A stretch of DNA of 49,623 bases from an uncultured Verrucomicrobiota bacterium (GTDB lineage Bacteria > Verrucomicrobiota > Verrucomicrobiia > Limisphaerales > UBA9464), in NCBI GenBank assembly GCA_903939515.1, contig CAJAHH010000007.1:1-49623 (forward strand), given 5' to 3'. The notes below the pieces were generated by a model. It was not told the DNA's origin. It saw only the letters and a list, made by a program, of their open reading frames with translations, and searched no databases. Positions 8,967 through 17,205 of the stretch are shown here, one piece after another; position 1 is the stretch's first letter, and each line of letters opens with the position of its first letter. Made by a program: the position numbers and the translations under genes.

Positions 8967-10523
8967 ATGAAACCCATCCCTCCGACTTCGATCGTGGTTG
9001 GTCTTTTCAGAAAGCTCCGAATCTCGCCCGAATGGTTCGCCTCGACCCTTGCGCTCGCCCTCCACTGTCTCGGCGCAGAGTTAGCACCCAACAACCTTGC
9101 GCACCTGCAAGGTCAACTCCAACAAGCACTCAGCGGAACCAACACATCCTCGGTCCTCTGGGGCGCCCTGGTGACACGAATTGATGGAACAACGGTGTTC
9201 AGCACCAACACCCACCACTCCTTCATTCCCGCCTCCAATACCAAGCTGTTCATCGGAGCCATGGCCCTGGACCAACTCGGCCCAGAAGCACGACTGCACA
9301 CACCGGTGCACGTGAGCAACCCGCCCGACACCGAGGGCGTACTGCACTCCGACCTGTGGATTCTCGGCCAAGGCGACCCTGGCCTCGGCACCGCACCTAA
9401 ATCCGAAACCGGCGATAGCCCGGGCACCTGGGATGAAGCCCTCGTCCCCTGGGTGACCCAGTGGCAATCCAAAGGACTCAAACGCATCATCGGCGACCTT
9501 GTCCTGTGCGATGCGGCCGTGCGAACCCCCGAATACGGACCCGGTTGGGAGAGCGAAGACCGAGCCGAATGGTACGGCGCACCCGTCTCAGCCTTCGTGG
9601 TCAATGACAACACCTTCCGCCTCGCAGCCCCAGCAGCCGCACCCGGGGCCACAAGCATCCCCTTCCACATTCATCCGGCCCTCCCATCCCTCGTCGTGAA
9701 TTGGCGAGTATTGCCCGGAACCAACACCACACACCGCATCCAATACGACCGCCAATTTCCCGGCGGACCCATTGAATTCCGCGGCCGCTTTGCCCCCGGC
9801 ACCAATGGTTGGTCGGCCGAATTGGCCGTGGCAGACCCCGCCCGAGTTTTTGGAGAGCTATTGAAGCGCACACTCGAACGCCGAGGCATCCCGGTTTCGG
9901 GATCGGTTCGGGTGGTCCACGCCACCAACGGAGGCCCGTCCATGGAGTGGGATCATCAGACTTCTCTTCCACTCACCCGCCGTCTAGCACTCTGCCTCAA
10001 ACCGTCACAGAACCTGCATGCCCAATTATTGCTGACCGAAATAGGCCGTCAGGCGGAAAGAAAAGTGACTGCTGGAACAGCCTCGTCCACTCCCCGTCGG
10101 CACGACGAATGGGGGTTGGTCCAACTGCCAGAATTCCTTACACGAGCCGGAATCGACAGCGACTCCGTGCGACTAGAAGAGGGATCCGGGCTGTCCCGAA
10201 CCAACCGCGTCACCCCGGCCGCCACAGTGGCACTGTTACGATTCATGGCCACTCATCCTCAGCAGAAAGCATGGAAAGACAGCCTACCCCTAGGCGGCGT
10301 AGACGGAACGCTCAAACACCGTTTCAAGACAGGTCGTGCCCATCGCACGGTACGAGCCAAGACCGGCAGCCTGCGCGGCGTCCACGCACTGGGCGGCTAT
10401 GTAATTACGGCCACCGGAGAAGAACTCGTCTTCGCGATCTACGCCAACCAAGCCCAAGGCGACCCTCTGGTTCGTACCCGGATAGACCGGTTCGTAGAAA
10501 TTCTCGCCAGCACCCAAAACTGA
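8967..10523 (+). CDS. dacB: D-alanyl-D-alanine carboxypeptidase/endopeptidase, PBP4 (S13) family
   Basis: DacB/PBP4 enzymes act in the periplasm, cleaving the terminal D-Ala of peptidoglycan stem peptides or the cross-links between them. The protein has 518 residues from ATG 8967. All three penicillin-binding signatures are visible: SNTK with nucleophile Ser90 (in PASNTKLFIG), SQN at 347-349 (in SQNLHAQLLLTEIG), and KTG at 465-467 (in RAKTGSLRGVHALGGY). A hydrophobic stretch (residues about 24-38, FASTLALALHCLGAE) is the export signal. The large insertion between the first two motifs is typical of this family. The open frame continues upstream to 8796 but crosses the tRNA-Asn gene, so I chose the first ATG after it. 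It is convergent with tadA. Confidence 0.92.
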   Translation: MKPIPPTSIVVGLFRKLRISPEWFASTLALALHCLGAELAPNNLAHLQGQLQQALSGTNTSSVLWGALVTRIDGTTVFSTNTHHSFIPASNTKLFIGAMALDQLGPEARLHTPVHVSNPPDTEGVLHSDLWILGQGDPGLGTAPKSETGDSPGTWDEALVPWVTQWQSKGLKRIIGDLVLCDAAVRTPEYGPGWESEDRAEWYGAPVSAFVVNDNTFRLAAPAAAPGATSIPFHIHPALPSLVVNWRVLPGTNTTHRIQYDRQFPGGPIEFRGRFAPGTNGWSAELAVADPARVFGELLKRTLERRGIPVSGSVRVVHATNGGPSMEWDHQTSLPLTRRLALCLKPSQNLHAQLLLTEIGRQAERKVTAGTASSTPRRHDEWGLVQLPEFLTRAGIDSDSVRLEEGSGLSRTNRVTPAATVALLRFMATHPQQKAWKDSLPLGGVDGTLKHRFKTGRAHRTVRAKTGSLRGVHALGGYVITATGEELVFAIYANQAQGDPLVRTRIDRFVEILASTQN

Positions 10524-10567
10524 GCGTCTGTGCCGCCCGCCTCCGCCACACCGCCGCGCTGAGCACC

Positions 10568-10608
10568 CCAGTCACCAGTCACCAGTCAAAGTACAAAGTG
10601 CAAAGTAC
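10568..10608. repeat. Heptanucleotide tandem repeats (CCAGTCA x3, AAAGTRC x3)
   Basis: Three perfect copies of CCAGTCA (10568-10588) run directly into three copies of AAAGTRC (AAAGTAC, AAAGTGC, AAAGTAC; 10588-10608, sharing one A). The array lies in the gap between the convergent dacB and tadA genes. Short heptamer repeats of this kind occur between genes in several bacterial groups and can expand or contract. Confidence 0.8.
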
Positions 10609-10614
10609 AGACTC

Positions 10615-10673
10615 TTGTCAGTGACGTTCCGGAATCCACGGAATCTTGTCGGTTTTCAGGCCGTCGCTGACAA
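10615..10673. other. Imperfect palindrome between convergent genes
   Basis: TTGTCAGTGACG (10615-10626) pairs with CGTCGCTGACAA (10662-10673) as a 12-bp stem containing one G-T pair. The 35-nt interior can fold again (TTCCG with CGGAA). It sits between the ends of dacB and tadA, directly after the heptamer array. There is no long T run on either side, so it may be a weak terminator or a REP-like element. Confidence 0.5.
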
Positions 10674-10717
10674 ACCGATTCAGCAGATTCGTTCTGTTGC
10701 ATATTTCCGCTCCAGCT

Positions 10718-11236
10718 TCATGAATCCGAGGGATTTACCGGACGATCCTTCCGGTTGCGTTGTTCGAGGAAGAAACTCTTGAGGAGGTGACGGCATTCCT
10801 CCTCGCGGACCCCCGGCGTAATTGCACTGCGGTGATTGAGGGTGGGAAACTGCAGGAGATTCATAGCTCCCCCGGCCGCGCCTCCCTTGGCATCGGGGGC
10901 ACCGAAGACTACGCGGTCCAACCGGCAATGGACAATGGCCCCGGCACACATGGGACACGGTTCTTTGGTAACGTAGAGCGTGCAGTCGGTCAGACGCCAA
11001 TCGCCGACGGCTTCCTGAGCCATGGTCAGGGCCAGCATCTCCGCGTGCGCGGTCGCATCCTTGAGGAGTTCTACCTGATTCCAAGCACGCGCAATGACGC
11101 GGTGTCCGCGAACAATGACCACTCCCACAGGCACCTCTTGGGCCTCGTAGGCCTTGGCCGCCTGGCGCAGCGCTTCACCCATGAACACACGGTCGATTTC
11201 GGGATCCGGGATGTCCGGTTGGGAACGGGTTTCCAT
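10718..11236 (-). CDS. tadA: tRNA adenosine(34) deaminase TadA
   Basis: TadA deaminates the wobble adenosine of tRNA-Arg(ACG) to inosine and is usually essential. The 172-residue product carries the zinc-dependent cytidine/deoxycytidylate deaminase signature: HAE with His64 and the proton-shuttling Glu66 (AHAEMLAL), and PCPMC with zinc ligands Cys94 and Cys97. The stretch EVPVGVVIVRG before it and NHRSAITPGV near the end are typical of TadA. The open frame continues 39 codons upstream, but those overlap the Nudix gene and look non-native. I start at ATG 11236, two bases after the Nudix stop, which implies co-transcription from the Nudix side. Confidence 0.93.
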   Translation of the reverse strand: METRSQPDIPDPEIDRVFMGEALRQAAKAYEAQEVPVGVVIVRGHRVIARAWNQVELLKDATAHAEMLALTMAQEAVGDWRLTDCTLYVTKEPCPMCAGAIVHCRLDRVVFGAPDAKGGAAGGAMNLLQFPTLNHRSAITPGVREEECRHLLKSFFLEQRNRKDRPVNPSDS

Positions 11237-11238
11237 GG

Positions 11239-11745
11239 TCAGGCGCGACGTAAAGGGCTGCTCTGTTCCAAGGTCCAGGTGGAGCCTCCCTCTTCGTGAC
11301 AGTGAGCGTGGGCTGCAAAGAACCCTCCACGATGGCTCCAAAAGAGAGGCCAAATTTGTTCCCGGTCGGTCTCAGGCAAATCCAATAAGGCCAATTCCGC
11401 GCGACTGTAGAATCCGAAATCTCCTTCCCGATGCGGGGGCGGAACGCGTTGCAGGCGCGGCCTGACTTCAAAGAGAAACATAAGCCAGTGAGTCTGTCCC
11501 TGATACCCATATTCGCTGATAAGACCACTCAGGTGCAGGTCCGCTGGCGTGAGGGAAACGCCCGTCTCTTCCAGAGCCTCACGGCACGCGCAGGCGTAAG
11601 GTGATTCCCCAATGTCGGTCTTCAGTTTGCCTCCAGGTGGGCTGAAGAGCCCCCGGTTGGGATCCTGAGCCCGACGCAACAGGAGAATGTTGTCCCGCTC
11701 GTCAAAGCAGTAGAGAAGCGTGGCGATTTTGTAAGGTAGCGGCAC
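11239..11745 (-). CDS. Nudix hydrolase
   Basis: Nudix enzymes hydrolyse nucleoside diphosphates linked to another moiety. This one has 168 residues. The Nudix box lies at about residues 38-63 and reads GGKL, KTDI, GES, then REALEETGV with the metal-binding REXXEE core intact. Relative to the textbook box there are two extra residues between the leading Gly and the first Glu. The start (PYKIATLLYCFD) and the RRAQDPNRGLFSPPGGK run are typical of MutT-like members. Substrate cannot be told from sequence. It is directly upstream of tadA (2-bp gap) and probably transcribed with it. Confidence 0.87.
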   Translation of the reverse strand: MPLPYKIATLLYCFDERDNILLLRRAQDPNRGLFSPPGGKLKTDIGESPYACACREALEETGVSLTPADLHLSGLISEYGYQGQTHWLMFLFEVRPRLQRVPPPHREGDFGFYSRAELALLDLPETDREQIWPLFWSHRGGFFAAHAHCHEEGGSTWTLEQSSPLRRA

Positions 11746-11909
11746 CGAGCTGACTAAAGCCCGAAATCGTCCTCAGGGAAAGGGCTCTGACAACGGGTTC
11801 AGGACGATGGCGGACGGGAACAATTTTCCCGCCGGATCACCGTCTGATAGACCATTTTGAATGAGACAACACTCTCACTCCCTCCGAAACTAAATTGCCC
11901 GAAGATCGA

Positions 11910-12464
11910 TCAGCGGTAAACCGTGACCGCCAAGGCTGAAATCAAGGCTCCCCAGATAACACCAGAAACACCCAGCAGGCGCACCCGACCCTCAGATTGC
12001 GCGCACCAAGCCAACCAATCCCTCACCCGCCACGGTGAAACAGCCACCCAGATGGCCAAACTCACCCACCCGTACATCCAAAGGGTCACCAAATACCTCC
12101 ACGGGCTCGGGTGCCACCGTTGGACATCCAAGACCACGTCCGCGACGAGACACAGCACAATGGCTAATCCCCGCACGGCCAGATAATCCCGGACGACAAA
12201 GCAACTGGCCACTCCGATGGCAATGACTCCCCCCAACAGGAATGGCCGGAATGCGGCAAAGTCCGAGATCTCTGAGTTCTGCAAGTTCTGTTCGAACCAG
12301 ATGCTTCCCAAGAGCATTAGAACCACGCCCACGGCGGTATTCCGATGGAACCCCCGCATCCAGGCGGCACAGGAGGACGGATTGAATACAGGCCAAAGGT
12401 GGCCAAGAAAACAACCCAGGCCCAACACCAGGGAGACTTGCGACAAGGTCAGCGATAGATTCAT
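11910..12464 (-). CDS. Small polytopic membrane protein, unknown function
   Basis: The product has 184 residues and about five strongly hydrophobic segments: residues about 5-24, 43-55, 72-90, 96-112 and 127-142, with a further one near the C-terminus (LLGVSGVIWGALISALAVTV). Trp and Arg lie at the segment edges, as usual for an inner-membrane protein. No catalytic or transport motif is visible and I do not recognise a family. It stands alone; an inverted-repeat element begins about 40 bp upstream of its start, where a promoter or operator would be expected. Confidence 0.7.
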   Translation of the reverse strand: MNLSLTLSQVSLVLGLGCFLGHLWPVFNPSSCAAWMRGFHRNTAVGVVLMLLGSIWFEQNLQNSEISDFAAFRPFLLGGVIAIGVASCFVVRDYLAVRGLAIVLCLVADVVLDVQRWHPSPWRYLVTLWMYGWVSLAIWVAVSPWRVRDWLAWCAQSEGRVRLLGVSGVIWGALISALAVTVYR

Positions 12465-12504
12465 CGACGAATAAGCTCGGAGGATCAGGCAACTCTTACC
12501 TAAG

Positions 12505-12548
12505 CCGGAACGATTCAGTTGGAAGGACTTCTAACTGATTCGTTCCGG
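12505..12548. repeat. Inverted repeat (dispersed element, copy 1)
   Basis: CCGGAACGATTCAGTT (12505-12520) and its inverted partner AACTGATTCGTTCCGG (12533-12548) match at 15 of 16 positions around a 12-nt centre. The left arm and its flank (12503-12527) match 46009-46033 at 23 of 25 positions, so this is a dispersed repeat rather than a one-off operator. It also lies just upstream of the membrane-protein gene. Confidence 0.75.
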
Positions 12549-13306
12549 CCAAGGCGAGGGTAAAGAATCAAACCCGTCCACCGCCCGCACCGACGTAACC
12601 GTGGGTTCTGGCGCGTGGCGGCAACCCAAAATCGACTCACAATAGAAAAACCGCGGACCGGCACCCATGAAACCCTGACGAATGCTCCAGCAAACACGGA
12701 GACGAAACCGGAGCGATGCTATTGGGAGGAAGGTGATGGCATGCCTCATTCTTTCGTTAGATGAAGGCCAGAGCGAGGCGCCAGCCACGCTGAAGCTCGT
12801 GCTTGAGGCCCGCAAAGAGCGAACCGCGACGCTCTTGCGGAAGAAGGCGCAGCCAGCACGACCGATCCAACCGGATCACTTCGGATAAAGATTCTAGCCA
12901 GTCGGTACGCATGGATTGCTAAAATCCCACCTCACCAACACTCCCCGAGCCGTAGGCCTGAACCCAAGGCTTCCTAACTGCATCACCACGCTGATGCTCT
13001 ATAGAGAGCAATCTCCCGACCGATAAGATTTTTTATTAAATTCAAAAAACAGCAGCAGGTTAGGATCTTTCCGTACACATCAGCGTCAAAATTTTCCTAG
13101 TACTGCGACCTCCCTTGACTTGAAGCCAACCGACTGAAATCTCGCTATCAAAGGTTCACGCGATCGTAACAGTCCATCGAATCGCTTTTTAAACTTCCGG
13201 CATCGCCTGGATGGCGAATCGTCAGAAAAAAAGCGTTTTGAGGGAAATCGGGGTCCATCGGCTACTAACCCGGCCGGCGGTATCTGAAGCAAACCTTGTA
13301 ACAACC
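12549..13306. other. Long intergenic region without a convincing gene
   Basis: Open frames here are short, overlap each other on both strands and have no recognisable protein character. The stretch contains a diverged copy of the dispersed element (12712-12764). Near 13028-13050 there is an AT-rich patch (TTTTTTATTAAATTC), and TTGACT at 13115 could be part of a promoter for the downstream LamG gene, but no good -10 box follows at the right distance. I see no riboswitch or RNA gene I can name. Confidence 0.5.
12712..12764 (+). repeat. Dispersed element, diverged copy 2
   Basis: This 53-bp stretch aligns without gaps to 46015-46067, with 39 of 53 positions identical. The shared blocks are TTGGGAGGAA, TGATGGC and ATTCTTTCG. 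With the inverted repeat at 12505 it suggests a family of small non-coding elements in this genome. Confidence 0.55.
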
Positions 13307-16300
13307 ATGAAACGCCAAATCCTCAAATTGACGGGCCTGCTCGCGCTGGTCTCCAGCGCGGCGACGACCTTGACGGCGGACTACGCCTCCACGGTCTCCA
13401 ACCTCAAGCCGGTCGCCTTCTGGCGCCTGAATGAGACTACGCAACCTCCCGCTGCTGACGTAGCGGTGAACGCTGGTTCCCTGGGCAACTCTGCCGTGGG
13501 TTACTATCTGGGAACAGCCCAGCACCCGGTTCCTGGAGCCTTGAATGGCCGCACCGACAGCGCCGTGGGCTTCGATGCCACCGCCAACTCGGTAACCATG
13601 GTGCCTTACATGCCGGAAATGAATCCCAAGGCCCCCTTCACGGTGGAAGCCTGGCTGAGCCCGAATGTCGAGCACGCTGTGGGATCCGGCACCCTGACGT
13701 GCGCCATTTCCAGCGGCCAATTTGCCGCCCCCCGCACCGGTTGGTTGATCTACCAGTCGGAGACGGGTTGGAACCTCCGCATGTACAACAACAATGGAAC
13801 CGCCACCTCGGTGAACATCAGTGGTGGAACGGCTCCCGTGTCTGGCATGTGGTACCATGTGGCGGCGGTTTACGACGGTGCGACCGCTAAGTTGTTCGTC
13901 AACGGTGCCAAGGCGGCTGAAGCAGCCCAAACCAGCTATGTTCCCGGCCAATCGGGCGGTTTCGCCATCGGCGGCCGCGCGGACGGTTCGTTCTGGTGGA
14001 ATGGCTCCGCCGACGAAGTGGCCCTCTACAGCAAGGCCCTGACCACCGAAGAAATTTCCGCTCACTACGCCAACGGCACGGCCACCAGCCCCGCCGCCAC
14101 CTACCAGAGCCTCGTTCTGGCCCAGGCTCCCATCGCCTACTACCGACTGAACGAAGGCACCTACGCCGCACCGGCCAGTGTGCCTCCAGCCGCCAATACT
14201 GGCACGGCGGGCGCTTCCATCGCCGCCTCGTACAACCCTGGCATGAAGGCGGGCGCGGATGGCCCGAAGCCGCCGATCTACACCGGATTCGAAGCCGCCA
14301 ACGTGGGTGGTGGGTTCAATGGTTCGGCCGGCTATGTCGGCACTCCATTCCAAATGAACGACATGACCGAATTCACCATGATGGGCTGGGTCCGGCGGGG
14401 TGCCGTCAAGAGCAGCCGTGGCGGCTACTTCGGCCAGAACGACCTGCTTGAGTTCGGCGACGCGGATGCCGGCGCCAACATCGAACTGTGGGTCAACGCC
14501 CGCGGCGGCAACATCAAGTCTGCCTATCCCTTCAAGGACAACGAGTGGGGCCACTTTGCCGTCATCGGCAGCGCCACCTCCACCGTCCTGTATGCCAACG
14601 GCAAAGAAATCGGCCGACTGAGCGGAACGGTGGCCAGCTATGGCACCAGCAGCTTCAACTTCAACATCGGTGGCGGCGGGATCTTCAACACCGCCGGCGA
14701 CTACTTCCAAGGCAACATCGATGAAGTCGCCGTTTTCGATAAGGCACTGAGCGCGGCCGACATCCAGTCGATTTACTTCTCGGCTAATGTGGCTCCGACC
14801 ATCACCCAGCAACCGACCCTCCCGAGCCGCACCCTCTTTGCGGGTTACTCGGTCAACTTGACGGCTGCCGCCAGCGGCACGCCTCCCCTCACCTATCAGT
14901 GGCGCAAGGACGGCCAGAATCTGGCCGGCAAGACCTCTTCCACCCTGTCGCTGAGCGGCGTGAGCGCGGCGGATGCAGGCGCCTATGACATCGTGGTGAC
15001 GAGCGCCTACGGCTCCACTAGCAGCACCCCGGTCGCCCTGGTGGTGACTCCTGCCGACACGGTGGCTCCGACACTCCAGTATGCCGCAGGCGTTGCCAGC
15101 TTCGACAAAGTGCGGATCTGGTTTTCGGAACCCTTGGATCCGACGACCGCGCAGTTGGCGGCCAACTACAAGATCGAAGGTCTCACCGTCACCGGTGCGG
15201 CCTTGGTAGCCCCGGCGGGCAGCGTCGGCGACAACATCGTCGAACTGACAACCTCCAAGCAGACCGCCGGTCAGAGCTACAAGATTACGGTTACGGGCGT
15301 GAAGGATCAGATGGTACCCGCCACCACGATTGCAGCCAACTCGACGATCAGCTTTGGCTCCTGGCAACTGGCTTCTGGCGCCCTGCGCTTCGAACACTAC
15401 GACAATCTCCCGAGCGCGAGCGACGCCGCCATTACAACCGCACTGGATGACCCCCGCGTGATCGCCGGCACACCGACAACGCTCGGAACCATCACCGGTC
15501 GTTTCGACACCCGCACGGTGTTCCCGGATGACAGCCATGAAAACTACATGGCCCGAATCACCGGCTTCATCACCCCGACCGAGTCGGGTGACTACTACTT
15601 CTTCGTGGCCTCCGATGATGCTTCCCGCGTTTATCTCAGCGCGAACGAAACGATGCCCAACCCGGCCACCGACACCCCGATCGTCAACGAACCCGCTTGC
15701 TGCAAAGGCTTCCTGGAGCCCGAATCCGGATCCCCGCAAACCACGGCCGCACCGATCAATCTGCAGGCCGGCAAGAAGTACGCGATCCTGACGCTGCTCA
15801 AGGAAGGCGGCGGCGGCGACTGGCTCAAGGTGGCTTGGCGCAAGTCCACCGATACCACTGCATCGGCCACATTGGCCCCCATCGAGGGCAAGTACCTGTC
15901 CACCTTCGTGGATCCGAATGCCGAAGTGGAATTCACCAAGCAGCCGACCAATCAGGAGGGCGCCCTCTCCACCTCGGCGGTCAACTTCCTCACGCAGGCT
16001 TTCACCTCCAGCGACGGCGGCTTCACGGTCACCAACACCACCCCAGAGCCTCCGGGCCCCTGGGTGTATGACCCGGCCAATGGCGTTTGGTCGGCCGACG
16101 GTTCCGTGGACGGTTGCGGCGGCCCTTACAACTCGCGCCTGAATTCGGCGACCTACACGGTGCCGGAGTCCCTGGCCGTGACCCTAAACTTCTCGCACCG
16201 CTATTCCTTCGAAGGTGACTTCTATGATGGCGGCCAAGTGCTCGTCAGCGTCAACGGCGGGGCCTTCACCGTGGTTCCGGGTGACAACTTCACGGCCAAT

Positions 16301-16945
16301 GGCTATGCCAACAGCGTGATCCAGGGCAGCGGTGTCCTCAAGGGGCTGCGCGCCTTCAATGCGGATTCTGCGGGCTATGCGGCTGGCAGCTTCATCACCA
16401 GCTCCGCGATCCTTGGCACCTTTACCAAGGGCGACAAGATCGTGGTCCAGTTCCTGGGCGGCTGGGACGACTGCTCCAAGGCCAGCACCCCGAGTTGGCA
16501 AATCAAGGAAGTCAAACTGGCTGTCAGCTCGCCGCCCACCGCGGTGACCTTCGACGGCACCGCCAAGGTGACCCGTCAAGGTGTGGGCACCTCGTTCAGC
16601 TACCAATGGCAGCGCAACGACGGCTCGGGCTTCGTGGACATCGCCAACGCGACCGGCACCTCGTACCGGTTCTTCCCGACCACCCCGTCGGATATCTCCG
16701 CGAGCTACCGCCTGTTGGCGGGGGTCCCGGGCAAGATGGTCTCCAGCGTCGACGTGAAGGTCACTCCTCCGCGCCCGACGCTCTCGCTCAGCCGCACCGC
16801 CGACGTGATCACGGTCACCTTCACGGGCAGTCTGCAATCGTCCACCTCGCTCACCGGGCCGTTCTCCAATGTGACCGGCGCAACGAGCCCCTACGCGGTG
16901 CCCGCCCCAACCGGCGGCAGCCTGTTCTTCCGCAGCATCAAGTAA
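13307..16945 (+). CDS. Secreted LamG/Ig/PA14 multidomain protein
   Basis: This 1212-residue exported protein starts MKRQILKLTGLLALVSSAA, a standard signal peptide; the open frame extends 32 codons upstream without protein-like character. Domains in order are as follows. Two LamG/concanavalin-type jelly rolls (residues about 40-255 and 268-495) each open with a VAFWRLNE- or IAYYRLNE-type motif and end with DEVALYSKAL or DEVAVFDKAL. An Ig-like domain (about 497-582) has YQWRKDG and DAGAYDIVV. An SbsA-type Ig domain (about 585-682) has VRIWFSEPLD. A PA14-like domain (about 690-848) has TESGDYYFFVASDD. A MAM-like beta region (about 873-1080) and a second Ig-like domain follow. The C-terminal module has LQSSTSLTGPF and ends FFRSIK. 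Such proteins bind carbohydrate or surfaces, but no enzyme domain is present. It is monocistronic with a strong terminator. Confidence 0.88.
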   Translation: MKRQILKLTGLLALVSSAATTLTADYASTVSNLKPVAFWRLNETTQPPAADVAVNAGSLGNSAVGYYLGTAQHPVPGALNGRTDSAVGFDATANSVTMVPYMPEMNPKAPFTVEAWLSPNVEHAVGSGTLTCAISSGQFAAPRTGWLIYQSETGWNLRMYNNNGTATSVNISGGTAPVSGMWYHVAAVYDGATAKLFVNGAKAAEAAQTSYVPGQSGGFAIGGRADGSFWWNGSADEVALYSKALTTEEISAHYANGTATSPAATYQSLVLAQAPIAYYRLNEGTYAAPASVPPAANTGTAGASIAASYNPGMKAGADGPKPPIYTGFEAANVGGGFNGSAGYVGTPFQMNDMTEFTMMGWVRRGAVKSSRGGYFGQNDLLEFGDADAGANIELWVNARGGNIKSAYPFKDNEWGHFAVIGSATSTVLYANGKEIGRLSGTVASYGTSSFNFNIGGGGIFNTAGDYFQGNIDEVAVFDKALSAADIQSIYFSANVAPTITQQPTLPSRTLFAGYSVNLTAAASGTPPLTYQWRKDGQNLAGKTSSTLSLSGVSAADAGAYDIVVTSAYGSTSSTPVALVVTPADTVAPTLQYAAGVASFDKVRIWFSEPLDPTTAQLAANYKIEGLTVTGAALVAPAGSVGDNIVELTTSKQTAGQSYKITVTGVKDQMVPATTIAANSTISFGSWQLASGALRFEHYDNLPSASDAAITTALDDPRVIAGTPTTLGTITGRFDTRTVFPDDSHENYMARITGFITPTESGDYYFFVASDDASRVYLSANETMPNPATDTPIVNEPACCKGFLEPESGSPQTTAAPINLQAGKKYAILTLLKEGGGGDWLKVAWRKSTDTTASATLAPIEGKYLSTFVDPNAEVEFTKQPTNQEGALSTSAVNFLTQAFTSSDGGFTVTNTTPEPPGPWVYDPANGVWSADGSVDGCGGPYNSRLNSATYTVPESLAVTLNFSHRYSFEGDFYDGGQVLVSVNGGAFTVVPGDNFTANGYANSVIQGSGVLKGLRAFNADSAGYAAGSFITSSAILGTFTKGDKIVVQFLGGWDDCSKASTPSWQIKEVKLAVSSPPTAVTFDGTAKVTRQGVGTSFSYQWQRNDGSGFVDIANATGTSYRFFPTTPSDISASYRLLAGVPGKMVSSVDVKVTPPRPTLSLSRTADVITVTFTGSLQSSTSLTGPFSNVTGATSPYAVPAPTGGSLFFRSIK

Positions 16946-16967
16946 TCGAGCGGAAACGGTTTCTTAC

Positions 16968-17000
16968 AGCCCGGGAAGGTTCGCCTTCCCGGGCTTTTTT
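16968..17000 (+). terminator. Rho-independent terminator after the LamG protein
   Basis: A perfect 12-bp stem, AGCCCGGGAAGG (16968-16979) with CCTTCCCGGGCT (16984-16995), closes a TTCG tetraloop and runs into a T tract ending at 17000. It begins 22 bp after the LamG gene stop. Confidence 0.96.
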
Positions 17001-17205
17001 GTCGCGGATCTCGGACCCCGCACACGTTCCATCAGGCTGAAGCGCTTCTGCAGAACCACACGACTCCGATGAGACCGCCCTCGATCCGCCGGGAGCCGGG
17101 GGAGGCCTCAAGCTTGGAAGCATCATTCCAAAGCCCACCGATACCTCAACCTGTGGACTCCGAGTTGCCGACCGGATCCGGTGAAGCCACCCTAACGGCC
17201 ACGTC

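Noticed and set aside
13100-13306. Riboswitch upstream of the LamG gene
   Set aside because: I compared it by eye with c-di-GMP and fluoride types and found no matching core.
13265-15739. 824-codon minus-strand gene
   Set aside because: It lies fully opposite a well-supported LamG/Ig/PA14 gene, and its peptide is compositionally biased with no domain.
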